Shown here: in pieces, positions 36,652 through 44,950 of the stretch
How the letters are laid out: the number at the start of each line of letters is the position of its first letter
How positions within the stretch are numbered: the first letter of the stretch is position 1
Assembly: GCA_015231715.1 (NCBI GenBank)
Contig: JADGBB010000001.1
Span: 3,598-67,597 of the forward strand
Reading direction: 5' to 3'
DNA from: Candidatus Omnitrophota bacterium
GTDB lineage: Bacteria > Omnitrophota > Koll11 > Tantalellales > Tantalellaceae
Length of the DNA: 64,000 bases
The notes under the pieces: model-generated
Told to the model about the DNA's origin: nothing
What the model saw: the letters and a program-made list of their open reading frames with translations, nothing else
Database searches by the model: none
Translations under genes and position numbers: made by a program

Positions 36652-36754
36652 AATCCCTCTTTTTTTTTATTAAGGGGTCAAGGCTTAACTTGTAACTTAA
36701 CCCAACTCTTGCCCAGCAGAAATTTTCCACATTATTAAGAATCAAATCAACAAC

Positions 36755-36994
36755 CTAAGCTCCTACAAACTGAAAAAGCTTAAAAACAAGAACTGCAGGC
36801 CAAACTAGGGATTTTAAAAAACCTAAAACTCCGACCCCAAAACTATCCGCAGCTTGAATAAAATAAACTGCTGCTCCGATAAGTCCTAGAATATACATAA
36901 AACCACCACAAGATTCATTGCTTTTCATCGGATTACAACACCATTTCTCTACTTTTTCTTCGATCTTCTTACCAATATCTTCGCAATTTTCCAT
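36755..36994 (-). CDS. Small Cys-containing membrane protein, unknown
   Basis: 79 aa from ATG 36994, chosen because AAGGAGTAAAA precedes it; the open frame reaches 37081 but the extra part covers a REP-like repeat. The N-terminus has KWCCNPMKSNESCGG, followed by two hydrophobic helices (FMYILGLIGAAVYFIQA and FLKSLVWPAVLVFKLFQFV). Unknown family. Confidence 0.55.
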   Translation of the reverse strand: MENCEDIGKKIEEKVEKWCCNPMKSNESCGGFMYILGLIGAAVYFIQAADSFGVGVLGFLKSLVWPAVLVFKLFQFVGA

Positions 36995-37143
36995 TTTTAC
37001 TCCTTGTGGGCTATGTCCGTGCCTGACCTTATTGTTTTTAATATATCTGACACTAAAATAAATTCGTTTATTTTTATGCACATTTTCATTAACAATTTAG
37101 TGGGGTCAGCTTTTGAAAGGTGAAATGTTTCAAATGATTTCAC

Positions 37144-37232
37144 ACTTCAAGGGTTGACCCTGTTGTTTCTTACACAAGGGTTGACCCTGTTGTTTCTTAC
37201 ACTTCAAGGGTTGACCCTGTTGTTTCTTATGG
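37144..37232. repeat. Three tandem 27-30 bp repeats
   Basis: Three copies of a unit with core AAGGGTTGACCCTGTTGTTT (starts 37144, 37174, 37201). GGGTTGACCC is nearly palindromic. They sit at the 3' end of the helicase gene, and a related GGGGTCAG-type fragment lies at 37102. Confidence 0.75.
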
Positions 37233-37240
37233 ATAATTCT

Positions 37241-40200
37241 TTATCCAATTCCCAAGCTCTGAACTTCGCCAATTAAAAAGGCAGGGATGGGATTTTCTAG
37301 CCTCCAAATAAAACTAATTGGCTTACTGCCTGAGTGTTCAACATAATTTGCAGGGCCTAAATAACTATAGGGAGTCGCTAATCCATTTTCTTTTTTGTGA
37401 CTTCTCACAAAGAACAGCACTTTACCACCGGATTTCTCTTGATTAATATATCGTATCCCCGCTGGTGATTCCGGACTAGTACCACTTTGTGATTGCCAAT
37501 GAAATAGATACTCATCTATTGCATAATCTTCATACATTGTTGATGGCGAATAATCTTTCTCGGATTTATTGAGAGTTACAAAAAACAGATCCACATTATG
37601 CTCCCTACAATAATAAGTACCCTCACGAATGGCAAATTTATTGTTCAAAGTACTCTTTCCGATTGAAGCTAATATTTCATCTAGTGTATAGTTACAATGC
37701 AAATCTAATGGACAAGGAAATCCTAAATCTAATTTCTTGTCCAGAAAATCAATTTTCTCATATTTATAGTCAAGCAAATCCTTAAGCTCTTCTTCAAAAG
37801 AATCATATCGAACAAGCTTCGCAATTGTGTCATTTACACTAGTAAAACCTAGATCATTATTCGGTTTTTTCCACATCGAATAATGAAACATCAACATCAT
37901 CCTCTTCTCATCTTCACTTAAATTACTATAATCATAATCATGCTTATTGTTTAACTGTTGTTTCAAGAAGTTTATTAGACGTCTAGAGTTTATATGTGTA
38001 AGCCTATGCAATCCTTTATCAATAATTGCCATATGCTCACACTCAAAATCTTCTTTTATGCCTGATTCAATACAGAGACTTGTCCATGTCCCTCTTTTAT
38101 AGAGACTATTAATGTCCAAGTTATAGTACTTAAGATAATTACGCAAAGTTGGTTTTATCTGTGAATCAGCCTCAAATGTACGAATTCGTTTGGTAATGCT
38201 TGCTCGTGAATTATTAATCGCTTGTTGAACATTTTTTAAAACAAATTCGCGGGCTAATTTTTCTAACTTTATAAAGCACCCCTTAGGCACAAAAGCAAAC
38301 TCATTTTCAATCTCTTTTTCAATAGAATTATATGTTTTCCCAACCAATGATCGAAATTTATCTTCAAAACAATAGTTCTGATGTGCTTGTCCAATAAAAT
38401 CTAGCACTGTTAAACATTCCTTATTAGTATCCGGGCTAAGTCTTAATCCTCGGCCTAACTGCTGCATAAAGACTGTTAGACTTTCAGTCGGTCTTAAAAA
38501 TAAAATTGTATCTACAGCAGGCAGATCAACACCTTCATTGTATAAGTCGACAACAAAAATAAAATTAATTTCTTTTTTTATAAGCTTCTTTTGAATATTT
38601 CTTCTTTGTTCTGAGTTAGATTCTCCCGTAATAAAATCTGCCATCACCCCGTGCTTATTAAAAAATTTAGCCATATATTCCGCATGTTTACGAGAAACAC
38701 AAAAACCCAGACCTGTCGCTTCATGTATATTCTCAACATAATCTTCTAAAGATTTTAATACATTCAAACTTCGATGATCATTTTCAAGATATAGATCCTC
38801 CAATTCATTAACATCATATTTTCCTCGCGTCCAGTTCAAAGACCTTAAATCTACATTATCTGTGACACCAAAATATTGAAATGGACAGAGTAGTTTGCGC
38901 TCAATTGCTTCTTTAAGATTAAGTTCTGCAGATAACCTATCTTCGAAATACGACAAAACACTTTTTTGATCCATTCGATCTGGCGTTGCAGTAAGTCCAA
39001 GTAAGACTTTAGGTTTAAAAGTACTCAGTAATGATTGGTAGCTTGGCGCTGCTGCATGATGGAATTCATCAACAACAACAAAATCATAATAATCATCTTT
39101 TACTTTTTCATGTAATTTTTGAGAATTAAAAGTTTGGATTGATACAAATAAATGATCATATTGTTCAGGGAAATGCTCTCCCACCCATAAATCCCCAAAG
39201 TTACGATCATGCAATATTGATCTAAAACACTGAAGACTTTGCTCTAATATTTCTTTCCTATGTGCAACAAATAGTAGTTTATTTGCCTTGCCTGTATTAT
39301 TCGCACAAAATCTTTTATAATCGAATGCAGATATAACCGTCTTTCCTGTACCGGTAGCAGCCACAACTAAGTTCTTGAATTTCCCGTGGACTTCACGTTC
39401 TGCCTGCAATTTATTTAGTATTTCTTCCTGATATGGATATGGACGGATATCAAAGTCGAATCTAACTTCATTGCCAACAATATTTCTTTCATTTCTTAAT
39501 GCATCAACTAATTGTTCCCCTTTATTAGGGTCAAAGCGCGTAAATTCTTTATCATTCCAATACGTTTCAAACGTTGAAGAAAATTTATCTAGGATATTTG
39601 CTGAATCTTGACGAGTAACCTTAAGATTCCACTCAAGCCCACTAGATATGGCCGCATTAGACAAATTAGATGAACCAATATATGCGGTACTAAAGCCCGT
39701 ATTACGATGAAACAAATATGCCTTAGCATGTAGCCTAGTTCTTTTAGTATCATAAGATACCATCACTTTAGTATTCGGCAATTCAGCTAAATACTTAACG
39801 GCTTTATAATCTGTAGCCCCCATATACGATGTAGTGATAACCCTTAGCTCAACACCTTCCCGTTTCGTAAACACCTCTAAGGCATCTTTAATCAACCTCA
39901 GTCCAGACCATTTAATAAATGAAACAAGCAAATCGATGCGATCAGCCGAAGCAATCTCTTTGGCCATCTCAACCCCAAGGCTAGGCTCGGCATGTGCTCC
40001 TGTAAATAAACTACTTTGCGAAATAGAAGTATCAGGACGAACGATGCCTACATGCAAAGGATTATCCTTGAAGTCAATCAAATGCAATAAAAGTTCAGCT
40101 TCCTTTGATATTAGAAATTCCGATAGATCCTTCTGTCCTGTCTCTGCAAGCATAAGTTTAATAATTTTATTGCATAAAAGAACTTGGGCATCAATTTTTA

Positions 40201-40381
40201 ATTCACCTTTGAAATATCGTAAAGCTTTGGTAAGCACTTGATTTATATAATTTGATAAAATAATGTAACTTTCTGAAGGGTCTATCTTGCTTGTTTTAAC
40301 ATTCACTGAATCGGAAGAAGTACTATCTAATTGATTTTGGTAGTATAAATTAATTACTTGTTCATATATGCCGTATTTCAT
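37241..40381 (-). CDS. PLD-nuclease/DEAD-box helicase fusion, DUF3427 type
   Basis: 1,046 aa. A phospholipase D-like domain (~135-290) has RLHAKAYLFHRNTGF near 212-226, the HxK motif, and YIGSSNLSNAA. A superfamily 2 helicase follows: AATGTGKT (Walker A, ~345), DEFHH (Walker B, ~440), GLTATPDRMD (~462), and QQLGRGLRL (motif VI, ~643). The C-terminal ~350 residues, ending GEVQSLG, fit the DUF3427 region of this family. Such proteins combine DNA unwinding with a PLD nuclease and are often found among phage-defence genes. Here it is a single gene with no methyltransferase; the neighbour DinD links the locus to DNA stress. A defence role is inferred. Confidence 0.85.
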   Translation of the reverse strand: MKYGIYEQVINLYYQNQLDSTSSDSVNVKTSKIDPSESYIILSNYINQVLTKALRYFKGELKIDAQVLLCNKIIKLMLAETGQKDLSEFLISKEAELLLHLIDFKDNPLHVGIVRPDTSISQSSLFTGAHAEPSLGVEMAKEIASADRIDLLVSFIKWSGLRLIKDALEVFTKREGVELRVITTSYMGATDYKAVKYLAELPNTKVMVSYDTKRTRLHAKAYLFHRNTGFSTAYIGSSNLSNAAISSGLEWNLKVTRQDSANILDKFSSTFETYWNDKEFTRFDPNKGEQLVDALRNERNIVGNEVRFDFDIRPYPYQEEILNKLQAEREVHGKFKNLVVAATGTGKTVISAFDYKRFCANNTGKANKLLFVAHRKEILEQSLQCFRSILHDRNFGDLWVGEHFPEQYDHLFVSIQTFNSQKLHEKVKDDYYDFVVVDEFHHAAAPSYQSLLSTFKPKVLLGLTATPDRMDQKSVLSYFEDRLSAELNLKEAIERKLLCPFQYFGVTDNVDLRSLNWTRGKYDVNELEDLYLENDHRSLNVLKSLEDYVENIHEATGLGFCVSRKHAEYMAKFFNKHGVMADFITGESNSEQRRNIQKKLIKKEINFIFVVDLYNEGVDLPAVDTILFLRPTESLTVFMQQLGRGLRLSPDTNKECLTVLDFIGQAHQNYCFEDKFRSLVGKTYNSIEKEIENEFAFVPKGCFIKLEKLAREFVLKNVQQAINNSRASITKRIRTFEADSQIKPTLRNYLKYYNLDINSLYKRGTWTSLCIESGIKEDFECEHMAIIDKGLHRLTHINSRRLINFLKQQLNNKHDYDYSNLSEDEKRMMLMFHYSMWKKPNNDLGFTSVNDTIAKLVRYDSFEEELKDLLDYKYEKIDFLDKKLDLGFPCPLDLHCNYTLDEILASIGKSTLNNKFAIREGTYYCREHNVDLFFVTLNKSEKDYSPSTMYEDYAIDEYLFHWQSQSGTSPESPAGIRYINQEKSGGKVLFFVRSHKKENGLATPYSYLGPANYVEHSGSKPISFIWRLENPIPAFLIGEVQSLGIG

Positions 40382-40737
40382 AGATTACATGTCAAGTGAC
40401 TTTTGAATAATTGTGTTAGCCTCGAAGAAAAGATATAATGTTCAAATCTTCATTTATTTTCCATTTTTTGCACTCTTCAACTTTTTTCCGAAATGTTTTT
40501 TTCTCTCCTGCACAACCCGCGCGATATTCTTTTGTCTATTCGTTGTCTTGTTTTTAACCATTCGTATCGCCCCGGCTTAACTTTTCATTAAAACCCAAAA
40601 TAATCTCCAACATTATACCACAAACCATCATCAAACTGCTCTAAACAAGTATCAGTTGCACTTACTTGAAATTCAACAGCACATATAGCAGATCCTTCGC
40701 CTTCGGCTCAGGATGACGGTAGTCACATTCTCTTATT
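40382..40737. other. Intergenic with repeats and a gene-end duplicate
   Basis: No gene is supported (a 35-codon minus-strand frame from 40561 is too weak). Contents: a repeat at 40561-40600 that recurs at 41696-41735 on the other side of the hydrolase gene; a GATCCTTCGCCTTCGGCTCA-type repeat at 40690-40718; and the start of a 21-bp sequence (40733-40753) identical to the 3' end of the SIMPL gene (43185-43205). Confidence 0.6.
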
Positions 40738-41649
40738 TCACAAAATATTGTATTTTTTAATTATCATTTTTATAGCTTGCTCAAGCGCTGGGTTGAAACG
40801 CTCGGGGGCTTTAAGCATCAGAAAATGGTCCAGTCCGTCCAACTCGATTAGTTGAAAGTCCTTTATGTGCCGTCTGTTCGCTTCGATATTTGTTGGCCAA
40901 AGGTCGGAGTTCACAGCTATAACCGGAACATCCAATTCATCGAACAACTTGGTTACATCACCTGTCAGATACCCACCTAATGACTCATTCATTGTACTGA
41001 GCGCAACCTTGGGATCAGCCAAAGACATATCAGAGATCACCCATTCATTGACCGGCAAATTATCAGAACGCAGCATACCCATAACAAAACCTCTAACGCC
41101 CTGTTTGAAATCTTCTTTGAATGGCGCGGTCATCTCATTGAATTGTTCTTCCCCTAGGGGATATTCCACGTTCTGAAGATCATCAACTGCGACCAATCCA
41201 ATCACCTTCTTTGGCATCAAGCGAGCCGCTTCTGCAATGACAAGGGCACCCATGGAATGACCGATCAAGACCACCTTATTTGCCCCGACACTTTCGACAA
41301 CAGCCGTAACATCCTGACCAAAAGCTTCAATGGTGTAATTCTCGCGACCGCTCCCGGAACGACCATGCCCAGCCAGATCGATCAGAATTATGTGATACTT
41401 CTCCTTGAAATACTCGACCTGCTCTCTCCAGTAGCTTGCGTCACAACTCCATCCGTGAACGAACACGAGCACAGTCCCCTCTTGCCCATGCTCGTAATAA
41501 TTGATTACTGTGCCATCAGCAGAGGTAGCTATTTTGTCCGTATCAACATTCTGAGGAGTACCGGCCTGTGCAAAGACAGGCGAAAGCCCGAGCCCAAGCA
41601 GCAAAAGCATTATTGAAAGTGATAAACTAAAAATTCTGTGTTGCTTCAC
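40738..41649 (-). CDS. Exported alpha/beta hydrolase
   Basis: 303 aa starting at GTG 41649, with AAAGGAGAG upstream. Signal peptide SIMLLLLGLGLSPVFAQA (residues ~12-29). FVHGWSCD (~69) is the oxyanion segment, GHSMGA (~129) holds the nucleophile Ser, and GLDHFLM near the end supplies the His. The fold is that of epoxide-hydrolase or lactonase-like enzymes; the substrate is unknown. The gene is GC-richer than its neighbours and lies between two direct repeats. Its last codons overlap a 21-bp copy of the SIMPL gene end, so it looks like an inserted cassette. Confidence 0.88.
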   Translation of the reverse strand: MKQHRIFSLSLSIMLLLLGLGLSPVFAQAGTPQNVDTDKIATSADGTVINYYEHGQEGTVLVFVHGWSCDASYWREQVEYFKEKYHIILIDLAGHGRSGSGRENYTIEAFGQDVTAVVESVGANKVVLIGHSMGALVIAEAARLMPKKVIGLVAVDDLQNVEYPLGEEQFNEMTAPFKEDFKQGVRGFVMGMLRSDNLPVNEWVISDMSLADPKVALSTMNESLGGYLTGDVTKLFDELDVPVIAVNSDLWPTNIEANRRHIKDFQLIELDGLDHFLMLKAPERFNPALEQAIKMIIKKYNIL

Positions 41650-41695
41650 ATTTCTCTCCTTTATAATTTGGTGATTTTTTTGAGGTCAATTACCC

Positions 41696-41735
41696 TTCCG
41701 TATCGCCCCGGCCTGACTTTTCATTAAACTCAAAA
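41696..41735. repeat. Direct repeat flanking the hydrolase gene
   Basis: CGTATCGCCCCGGCCTGACT followed by TTTCATTAAACTCAAAA, about 90% like 40563-40600 in the same orientation. A weaker relative (GCTAGCTTAACTTTTCC) lies at 43136-43152, downstream of the SIMPL gene. Confidence 0.65.
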
Positions 41736-41776
41736 AACATGGCCATACTCAAAACATTTGTAGTAGTTTTATGTAG

Positions 41777-42448
41777 TTATAATTCTATTAGTATTTTTGC
41801 TATTCGATGCAATTCGTCATTTGATAAGGCCACAAGTTTTTTCTTGATAACTCTTGAATAATATTCTTTTTCCGTTTTAGAAAGAATTTCTCCCTTAAGC
41901 CTTTTCAAACAAATCTCTCTTTGTTTTGATGGGAAAAACTGACCTAGCGCAAAATCAAACGATAATGTTTCCTGTCTCTTTGCTATTTCATTTGCTCTAG
42001 TAATGTCTTCTTTTGAAAAATACATATTAAAAAGATTGTCTAATTTCCCGGGGTCAAAAGAATATTCATGGATCTGAAACAATTGGTGATCTAATAAGGA
42101 TTTATGGAATTGATCTATCCTGTGACTTTCCTTTTGTGTTAAAGTCCCCCATAGCCTATCAACTTTCTGTGAATGAAGATTTTTAAATTTATATAAGGCC
42201 AATGCCAAGAAAATATAATCATTAAATTCCTTTCCAATTTGTTGTCTTTTTTTCATTTGTACAAACTGATCATACTCAAAATCTTGTTGATAAAAAGCAT
42301 TTAGCAACATAACCGGAAATCCTTCCAAAAATCGTGTTTCATTAGACTTCAATACATCACAAAGTATTTTGTATATATTATCATTTTGGTCTTTTTCAAA
42401 AAAATAATATCCGAGTTGTTTTACTTTATCCGTTAATTTCATTTCCAT
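41777..42448 (-). CDS. Partner of the downstream-acting nucleotidyltransferase, unknown
   Basis: 223 aa, helical throughout, no membrane segment. The end SKTEKEYYSRVIKKKLVALSNDELHRIA resembles C-terminal tails of uncharacterised proteins encoded beside nucleotidyltransferases. It starts 2 bp after the stop of the nucleotidyltransferase gene, so the pair is cotranslated. It could be the antitoxin or sensor half of a two-gene system; that is inferred from gene order only. Confidence 0.6.
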   Translation of the reverse strand: MEMKLTDKVKQLGYYFFEKDQNDNIYKILCDVLKSNETRFLEGFPVMLLNAFYQQDFEYDQFVQMKKRQQIGKEFNDYIFLALALYKFKNLHSQKVDRLWGTLTQKESHRIDQFHKSLLDHQLFQIHEYSFDPGKLDNLFNMYFSKEDITRANEIAKRQETLSFDFALGQFFPSKQREICLKRLKGEILSKTEKEYYSRVIKKKLVALSNDELHRIAKILIEL

Positions 42449-42450
42449 AT

Positions 42451-43020
42451 TTAGTCCCTTCCTATTTTACGCAAAAAGTACTTCAATTCTTTTAAGACTT
42501 TATCTTCACCAAAATAATACTTTGCTGTTTCTTTGAATTTTTTCTTCAACAAATCAATGTCTAATTCCTTTTCGTCAACTAACAATGCACAATCTTCGAA
42601 ATCCACCGTGCTCCCTCTGAATAATTTGCTAATAATCAAATCATAAGAATTTAATATTCCTACATAAATACGCGAATACTCTTTAAACAAATAATGATTT
42701 CCTTCGACTAGTGGGGATTGCATAAGTTCGGTTGTATGAATTTTATTGCCGCAAAAAAGGTCAAAAATATAGTAATCACCATCTTTTTTCCAACCTGACC
42801 CGGTGACTAGTTTATATCCCAACTTTTTCAGAGTTGACGTTAAGTAGGCATATTCCTTTTCATTGGGGACCATGAAATCTACATCTTTTGTTGAATTTTT
42901 CATATTCAACAAAGTCAAAGCTGTCCCACCGCAAGCGATTAGATGCACTTTTCTCTTTAAAAAAGCATTCCATCCTTCAAGGACTTTTAATAAATCATCT
43001 TTGTTTAGTCTATATTGCAT
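42451..43020 (-). CDS. Nucleotidyltransferase (DUF6036/AbiEii-like)
   Basis: 189 aa. VHLIACGGTALTLLNMKNSTKDVDFM (~25-50) carries the GG...(T)KDVDF signature, and YYIFDLF (~87) gives the later acidic residue. LNSYDLIISKLFRGSTVDFEDC matches the family tail. Enzymes of this fold in two-gene operons are often tRNA-modifying toxins. A 20-bp near-palindrome lies 27-46 bp upstream of the start and could be an autoregulatory operator. First gene of the operon; no clear Shine-Dalgarno site. Confidence 0.75.
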   Translation of the reverse strand: MQYRLNKDDLLKVLEGWNAFLKRKVHLIACGGTALTLLNMKNSTKDVDFMVPNEKEYAYLTSTLKKLGYKLVTGSGWKKDGDYYIFDLFCGNKIHTTELMQSPLVEGNHYLFKEYSRIYVGILNSYDLIISKLFRGSTVDFEDCALLVDEKELDIDLLKKKFKETAKYYFGEDKVLKELKYFLRKIGRD

Positions 43021-43046
43021 ATATACCTACAATTTTATGTACGTTT

Positions 43047-43066
43047 TAATACATTTAATTGTATTA
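43047..43066. promoter_or_regulatory. Near-palindromic operator candidate
   Basis: TAATACATTTAATTGTATTA, symmetrical except at two paired positions. It sits just upstream of the nucleotidyltransferase operon, where an autorepressor would be expected to bind. Confidence 0.4.
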
Positions 43067-43184
43067 AGTATACATTAAGATGACACAGTAGTCAAGGCAT
43101 AGAATGAAACGAACAAATTTCATCCTTCCGCATGCGCTAGCTTAACTTTTCCACCGTATATGTGAAATATTTTCAGTAACTATT

Positions 43185-43913
43185 TTATTTCACAAAATAT
43201 TGTATCTCTACGACACATTTGATCTCTTTTTCTATGCTGGTCGTGTCATTGATGCCGTAGTTTGAAACATCCATAGAATTTTCCGGAGTGATTTGAAAGA
43301 CGCCGACTCGGACATCAGCGATTGAACCTAAACGGAACTTGCCTTCTTTCGCTATTGTTATCGCTCTCTCTCTGGCATTATTAGTTGACCTGCCTACCAT
43401 TTCGATTTTCAGATCTTCCAGATTGCGATATATATACTGAGGACGATCGATAAGTACCTTAACTCCTTGGTTGAGTATCTCAACAATATTCGCCGATAGA
43501 TCCCTTACTTTAGCAACATCTTTGCTTTTGATCGTTATTGTCTGATGAATGATATATTTAATGAACTCGTCAGTCTTATATCCTCTGTCATTAAGTTTAT
43601 ATTCTTCTTCAACGTAGGCGGGTTTAATTTCGATTTCGTCTTTTAAAATATTATGTTTAACCAGATAAGACAATATTTTATTTTTATCTTCCGCTAAAGT
43701 AGCGTAACACGCTTTAATATCAGGATTCTCTGAAACGATATCAATATTGAAAATAGCATAATCTGATGTGATATTTTGTTTAGCATATCCTTTAACTGTT
43801 ACATAGCCTTTATTCTTAATGTTTATGGCTGTATTAGCTCCGATATTAGCTACTATTATTAATGATGCGCCTAGAATTACTGCTACAGATACTGCTACTA
43901 TTCCTTTTTTCAT
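43185..43913 (-). CDS. SIMPL domain protein (DUF541)
   Basis: 242 aa from ATG 43913; AAAAGGAGATAAC precedes it, which decides against the upstream starts of the longer frame (to 44033). N-terminal membrane anchor or signal (GIVAVSVAVILGASLIIVA). The rest matches SIMPL proteins: VTVKGYAKQNITSDYAIFNI, ITIKSKDVAKV, and NNARERAITIAKEGKFRLG near residue 190, which is the most conserved stretch. Family members are periplasmic or surface proteins of uncertain function, linked to stress in some pathogens. Its last 21 bp are duplicated at the end of the hydrolase gene. Confidence 0.85.
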   Translation of the reverse strand: MKKGIVAVSVAVILGASLIIVANIGANTAINIKNKGYVTVKGYAKQNITSDYAIFNIDIVSENPDIKACYATLAEDKNKILSYLVKHNILKDEIEIKPAYVEEEYKLNDRGYKTDEFIKYIIHQTITIKSKDVAKVRDLSANIVEILNQGVKVLIDRPQYIYRNLEDLKIEMVGRSTNNARERAITIAKEGKFRLGSIADVRVGVFQITPENSMDVSNYGINDTTSIEKEIKCVVEIQYFVK

Positions 43914-44124
43914 GTTATCTCCTTTTAAATTTAGAGTCAGGGGACTCCTATCCTTATTTGTGATGAGAATAATAAGCAATATACACAGGACTTTAGGTAA
44001 AAGCAAGCCTGTTTTTTTCATGGTTAAAAGCATCTTATATACTGAAGGCGTGAAAAAATATATGCAAAATAATCTTTAGAAAGAACATTGCAGAACTTGA
44101 CTTTTCTACTTAAGACGTGTATAT

Positions 44125-44204
44125 TTAACATATATATTAATATATTAGCGCAATATTTAATGTATATGTTAATCCTTATGTGTAGAGTTTAATATATATG
44201 TTAA
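44125..44204. promoter_or_regulatory. Array of three 16-bp palindromic operators at 32-bp spacing
   Basis: TTAACATATATATTAA (44125-44140), TTAATGTATATGTTAA (44157-44172) and TTAATATATATGTTAA (44189-44204). Starts are exactly 32 bp apart, three helical turns, so all face the same side of the DNA. The third ends 32 bp before the start of the XRE-type regulator, which is the likely binder. The remainder of 43914-44236 holds no gene. Confidence 0.65.
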
Positions 44205-44236
44205 AATAAACACAAAATATATTTGAGGGGGTATTT

Positions 44237-44704
44237 ATGGTTTATTCTAAAAAAGCTTTAGTCATTGAACAATTAGATTCAACGTTAAGTAATTACAGCG
44301 CTGTTAAAAATATAACTCCGCCTACCAAGGGTTGGATAAAGTCTATACGTAAAGCATTGGGGATGACAAGCACACAATTAGCAAAGAGACTAAATGTTAG
44401 TTCACCTCGAGTATCTATTCTTGAGCAGAGCGAATCAAGTGGTGCTTTAACGCTAAAAACTCTTAGAAAAGTTGCGCAAGAATTAGATTGCTTGTTTGTT
44501 TATGCACTAGTTCCGCGTGAATCATTACGAAAAAGCATTGAAAAACAAGCTTACTTATTAGCAAAAAAAATCATTAAGCAGTCTTCTCAAAGCATGTTTT
44601 TAGAAAAACAGGCTTTATCACAAAAAGAGATAGATTCAATGTTACAAGAAAAAGCTAAAGAACTTTCTACTACTCTCCCCTCTTATCTATGGGAGAAAAT
44701 ATAA
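44237..44704 (+). CDS. Mobile mystery protein A (XRE-type antitoxin)
   Basis: 155 aa; GAGGGGG precedes the ATG. The order ALVIEQLDSTL, PPTKGWIKSIRKALGMTSTQ, an HTH (~48-68, LAKRLNVSSPRVSILEQSE), LKTLRKVAQELDCLFVYALV and a helical C-terminus follows the TIGR02612 mobile mystery protein A family closely. These proteins are paired with a Fic/Doc-type protein B and behave as toxin-antitoxin modules carried on mobile DNA. The stop overlaps the start of B (TAATG). Autoregulation through the palindromes upstream is likely. Confidence 0.88.
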   Translation: MVYSKKALVIEQLDSTLSNYSAVKNITPPTKGWIKSIRKALGMTSTQLAKRLNVSSPRVSILEQSESSGALTLKTLRKVAQELDCLFVYALVPRESLRKSIEKQAYLLAKKIIKQSSQSMFLEKQALSQKEIDSMLQEKAKELSTTLPSYLWEKI

Positions 44705-44817
44705 TGGACTACATTTATCCCGAAGGAGCCACTCCGATCAATGAAGACGAAAAAGAGGGTCTCTTGCTTTTACATATAACTAACAGGGAAGAACTAAATC
44801 GATGGGAACAATATTGA
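44704..44817 (+). pseudogene. Mobile mystery protein B, truncated
   Basis: 37 codons remain. YPEGATPINEDEKEGLLLLH and NREELNRWEQ match the N-terminus of mobile mystery protein B (Fic family, about 200 aa). The frame stops at TGA 44815 right where a repeat (GAGGTCAGACCCC, 44824-44836) begins. The Fic motif is absent, so no toxin is made. Confidence 0.8.
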
Positions 44818-44823
44818 GTATTG

Positions 44824-44950
44824 AGTGAGGTCAGACCCCGAAACTAGAATTAACTACTTAACATTGCTTATGTCCTATGTCCGTGCCTGACACCATTTAT
44901 TCTTGACACCATTTATTCTTATGTCCTATGTCCGTACCAGACCCCACAAC
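44824..44950. repeat. REP-like repeat cluster
   Basis: GGTCAGACCCC at 44826-44836, then two copies of CTTATGTCCTATGTCCGT (44868 and 44919) each followed by GCCTGAC- or ACCAGAC-type ends, and a doubled TTGACACCATTTATTC-type unit. The rest of 44818-45174 has no supported gene. Related CTATGTCCGTGCCTGAC copies lie at 37008-37025. Confidence 0.65.

Noticed and set aside
37144..37232. Short tandem repeats considered as a CRISPR array
   Set aside because: Units abut with no unique spacers of regular length, and no cas gene is near.
40416..40561. 35-codon basic minus-strand ORF upstream of the helicase
   Set aside because: Starts inside a repeat, lacks a ribosome site and has no recognisable features.
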